A stretch of 7,707 bases of DNA from JAYEJW01 sp034716535 (lineage in GTDB: Bacteria; Pseudomonadota; Gammaproteobacteria; Chromatiales; Chromatiaceae): NCBI GenBank assembly GCA_034716535.1, contig JAYEJW010000498.1:1-7707 (forward strand). Direction: 5' to 3'. The notes beneath the pieces were generated by a model. The model saw only the letters and a list, made by a program, of their open reading frames with translations. It was not told where the DNA came from and searched no databases. Position 1 is the first letter of the stretch, and every line of letters begins with the position of its first letter. The position numbers were made by a program, and so were the translations under genes. Below, in pieces: positions 6,295 to 7,707 of this stretch.

Positions 6295-7707
6295 CCACTG
6301 TGTTTCCACCGGGAAGTGACGTCGACACGGTATCGCCGGGCACACATGTGCTAATCATAGGCGTCGGCGGGTACCCGCACTTGCGCGGTGGTGATCCAGA
6401 ACGGCGGCTGGACGATACATTCGGCCTTAAGCAGTTGTCATCACCGCCCGTATCGGCCCAGGCGGTGGCGGAATGGTTCCTTGGCCGACACGCTAAGCCT
6501 GACGCTCAACACGGTTATTACAACCCCAAAGCACCGGCGGCGAGCCTCGAAATGCTGGTCTCGCCCCCTTGGGTGCCGAGCGGAAACGCACAGCGCTACG
6601 CTTTCCCGTTCCCCGAGGGTAGGTACGTCGGGGTCGACGGCGCATCCCGTGAGAACATCGCATCCTGCTACGTGACCTGGCTGCAGCGCGTCAAGGCCAA
6701 CCCACAAAATGTCGGCGTATTGTATTTCTGTGGCCACGGAGTCACCGGGCTCAACGACTATCTGCTACCGGAGGACTTTGGCCATACTCGAGGCAATCCG
6801 TGGCACGACGCCATCGACATTGGCACCACTGCGCGGGCCGCACGGCGTTCGGTGGCGGGCGCCTTGTATTTCTTTATTGATGCATGCCGGGAAATGAAGT
6901 ATGGCTCGGTCGAGCCTGGTGCGTTGCCTCAAGCGCTAGAGCCCGTAAAAATCAAGAGGCCCGTGCTGTGTTTCTCGCGCCTGATGCTGTGGGCCACTGG
7001 CGAGGGGAGCATGGCACATGCTGCCGAAGGCAAGCCGTCGCGTTTTAGCGCTGCCTTGATTCAAGCGCTCTCCGGCTACTATGGCGAACCGGCACCTGAA
7101 GGTGCGGGCTGGGTGGTCACCAGCAGCGAGCTTGCCAAAGGAGTCGAGCAGATCGTCGAGCAAGAGAACCGCGAACTTGCCGCGCACCTACACCAACACA
7201 TCGAAGTCGAGCGGATCGCGTCGCAGCCGTTTCACTACGAAACGCGCCGACCGAAGAAAGTCGGGCAGACCCTGTCAGCCGAGGCAGCCCTAACGCACGT
7301 TCGCGACGTCTTGGTCGCAACACCAGGCGCGGCGATGCTGCCACCCGGGGTGCAGGAAGTCATCGCGGAAAGCGTCGAGAGTGGTCGGATCCCGCTGGAA
7401 AACATCCAACAAGAGGTCGGTCGATGGTCACGAGACCTAAGCGATTGGCAGGAACGCTTGGCGACGGAGCACGACCGCGAGGCCGCAGAACGCGCGCTCG
7501 AGCTGGTCGCGGCGGGCAAATTGGACGAGGCCGGAGCGTTATACGACCATCTTATCGAGGCAGCGGAAGCTCGTGCGGTATCCGAACACGCTCGCTTGGC
7601 GTCCTACTATTCGAAACGGGCTAACGTGCTTGCGTTGCAGGGTAAGTGGCAGGACTCGTTTCGCGCTCTCGAAAATGCCTTGGCGAATGCCGAAAACGCC
7701 TTTACCG
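6291..7707 (+). CDS. Caspase-like (peptidase C14-type) protein with TPR-like C-terminus, partial
   Basis: The frame is open for 472 codons from GTG at 6291 to the window edge with no stop. The start is chosen because the GTG overlaps the hydrolase TGA as GTGA, a classic coupling arrangement; a GTG at 6300 is the alternative. Residues 18-31 are the first caspase strand (THVLIIGVGGYPHL). The catalytic His is in VLYFCGHGV (His149) and the catalytic Cys in YFFIDACRE (Cys199), 50 residues apart as is normal for the caspase/metacaspase fold. A later VLCFSRLMLWATGEGSMAHA and RFSAALIQALSG segment corresponds to the end of a p20/p10-like domain. From about residue 395 the chain is helical and TPR-like (ALELVAAGKLDEAGALYDHL, then RANVLALQGKWQDSFRALEN), and it is cut there, so more repeats or another sensor domain may follow. 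The presumed role is a TPR-regulated protease partnered with the upstream hydrolase. Cleavage specificity is unknown. Confidence 0.87.
   Translation, partial: MTTVFPPGSDVDTVSPGTHVLIIGVGGYPHLRGGDPERRLDDTFGLKQLSSPPVSAQAVAEWFLGRHAKPDAQHGYYNPKAPAASLEMLVSPPWVPSGNAQRYAFPFPEGRYVGVDGASRENIASCYVTWLQRVKANPQNVGVLYFCGHGVTGLNDYLLPEDFGHTRGNPWHDAIDIGTTARAARRSVAGALYFFIDACREMKYGSVEPGALPQALEPVKIKRPVLCFSRLMLWATGEGSMAHAAEGKPSRFSAALIQALSGYYGEPAPEGAGWVVTSSELAKGVEQIVEQENRELAAHLHQHIEVERIASQPFHYETRRPKKVGQTLSAEAALTHVRDVLVATPGAAMLPPGVQEVIAESVESGRIPLENIQQEVGRWSRDLSDWQERLATEHDREAAERALELVAAGKLDEAGALYDHLIEAAEARAVSEHARLASYYSKRANVLALQGKWQDSFRALENALANAENAFT

Overview
The window is GC-rich bacterial accessory DNA, most likely from a Gram-negative, possibly proteobacterial, host. 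That guess rests only on base composition, strong Shine-Dalgarno sites and the type of insertion sequence. No housekeeping or taxonomically diagnostic gene is present, so the host cannot be named. The region looks like a predicted defence or conflict island, bounded and broken up by insertion-sequence DNA.

Layout: (1) 1-246, minus strand: one end of an IS6-family element, with the first 68 codons of its transposase and a terminal inverted repeat tip. (2) 247-345: a short non-coding leader. (3) 346-4380, plus strand: a tight two-gene operon, module 1. A TPR-CHAT caspase-fold protease (915 aa) is followed by an alpha/beta hydrolase of the DUF900 type (427 aa). The hydrolase starts at a TTG codon 3 bases after the protease stop, and its Shine-Dalgarno site lies inside the last protease codons. 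(4) About 4408-4968: a 5'-truncated DDE (rve) transposase remnant with its DD35E triad intact. (5) 4969-5097: a short non-coding stretch. (6) 5098 to the window end, plus strand: module 2. A second, different alpha/beta hydrolase (398 aa, GHSLGG elbow) overlaps by 4 bases a caspase-like (peptidase C14-type) protein with a GHG/DACR dyad and a C-terminal TPR-like region. That last gene runs off the window.

The main observation is that two caspase-fold protease plus serine-hydrolase pairs lie side by side in opposite gene order (CHAT then hydrolase; hydrolase then caspase), separated only by a transposase remnant. By analogy with known caspase-like systems (TPR-CHAT/Csx29 with Csx30, and bacterial gasdermins with caspase-like proteases), I infer that in each pair the TPR protein senses a trigger and its protease acts on, or together with, a hydrolase effector that would attack a lipid, ester or other small substrate. 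No gasdermin, CRISPR component, NTPase switch or nucleic-acid sensor is visible in the window. Function, substrate and any cooperation between the modules are inference.
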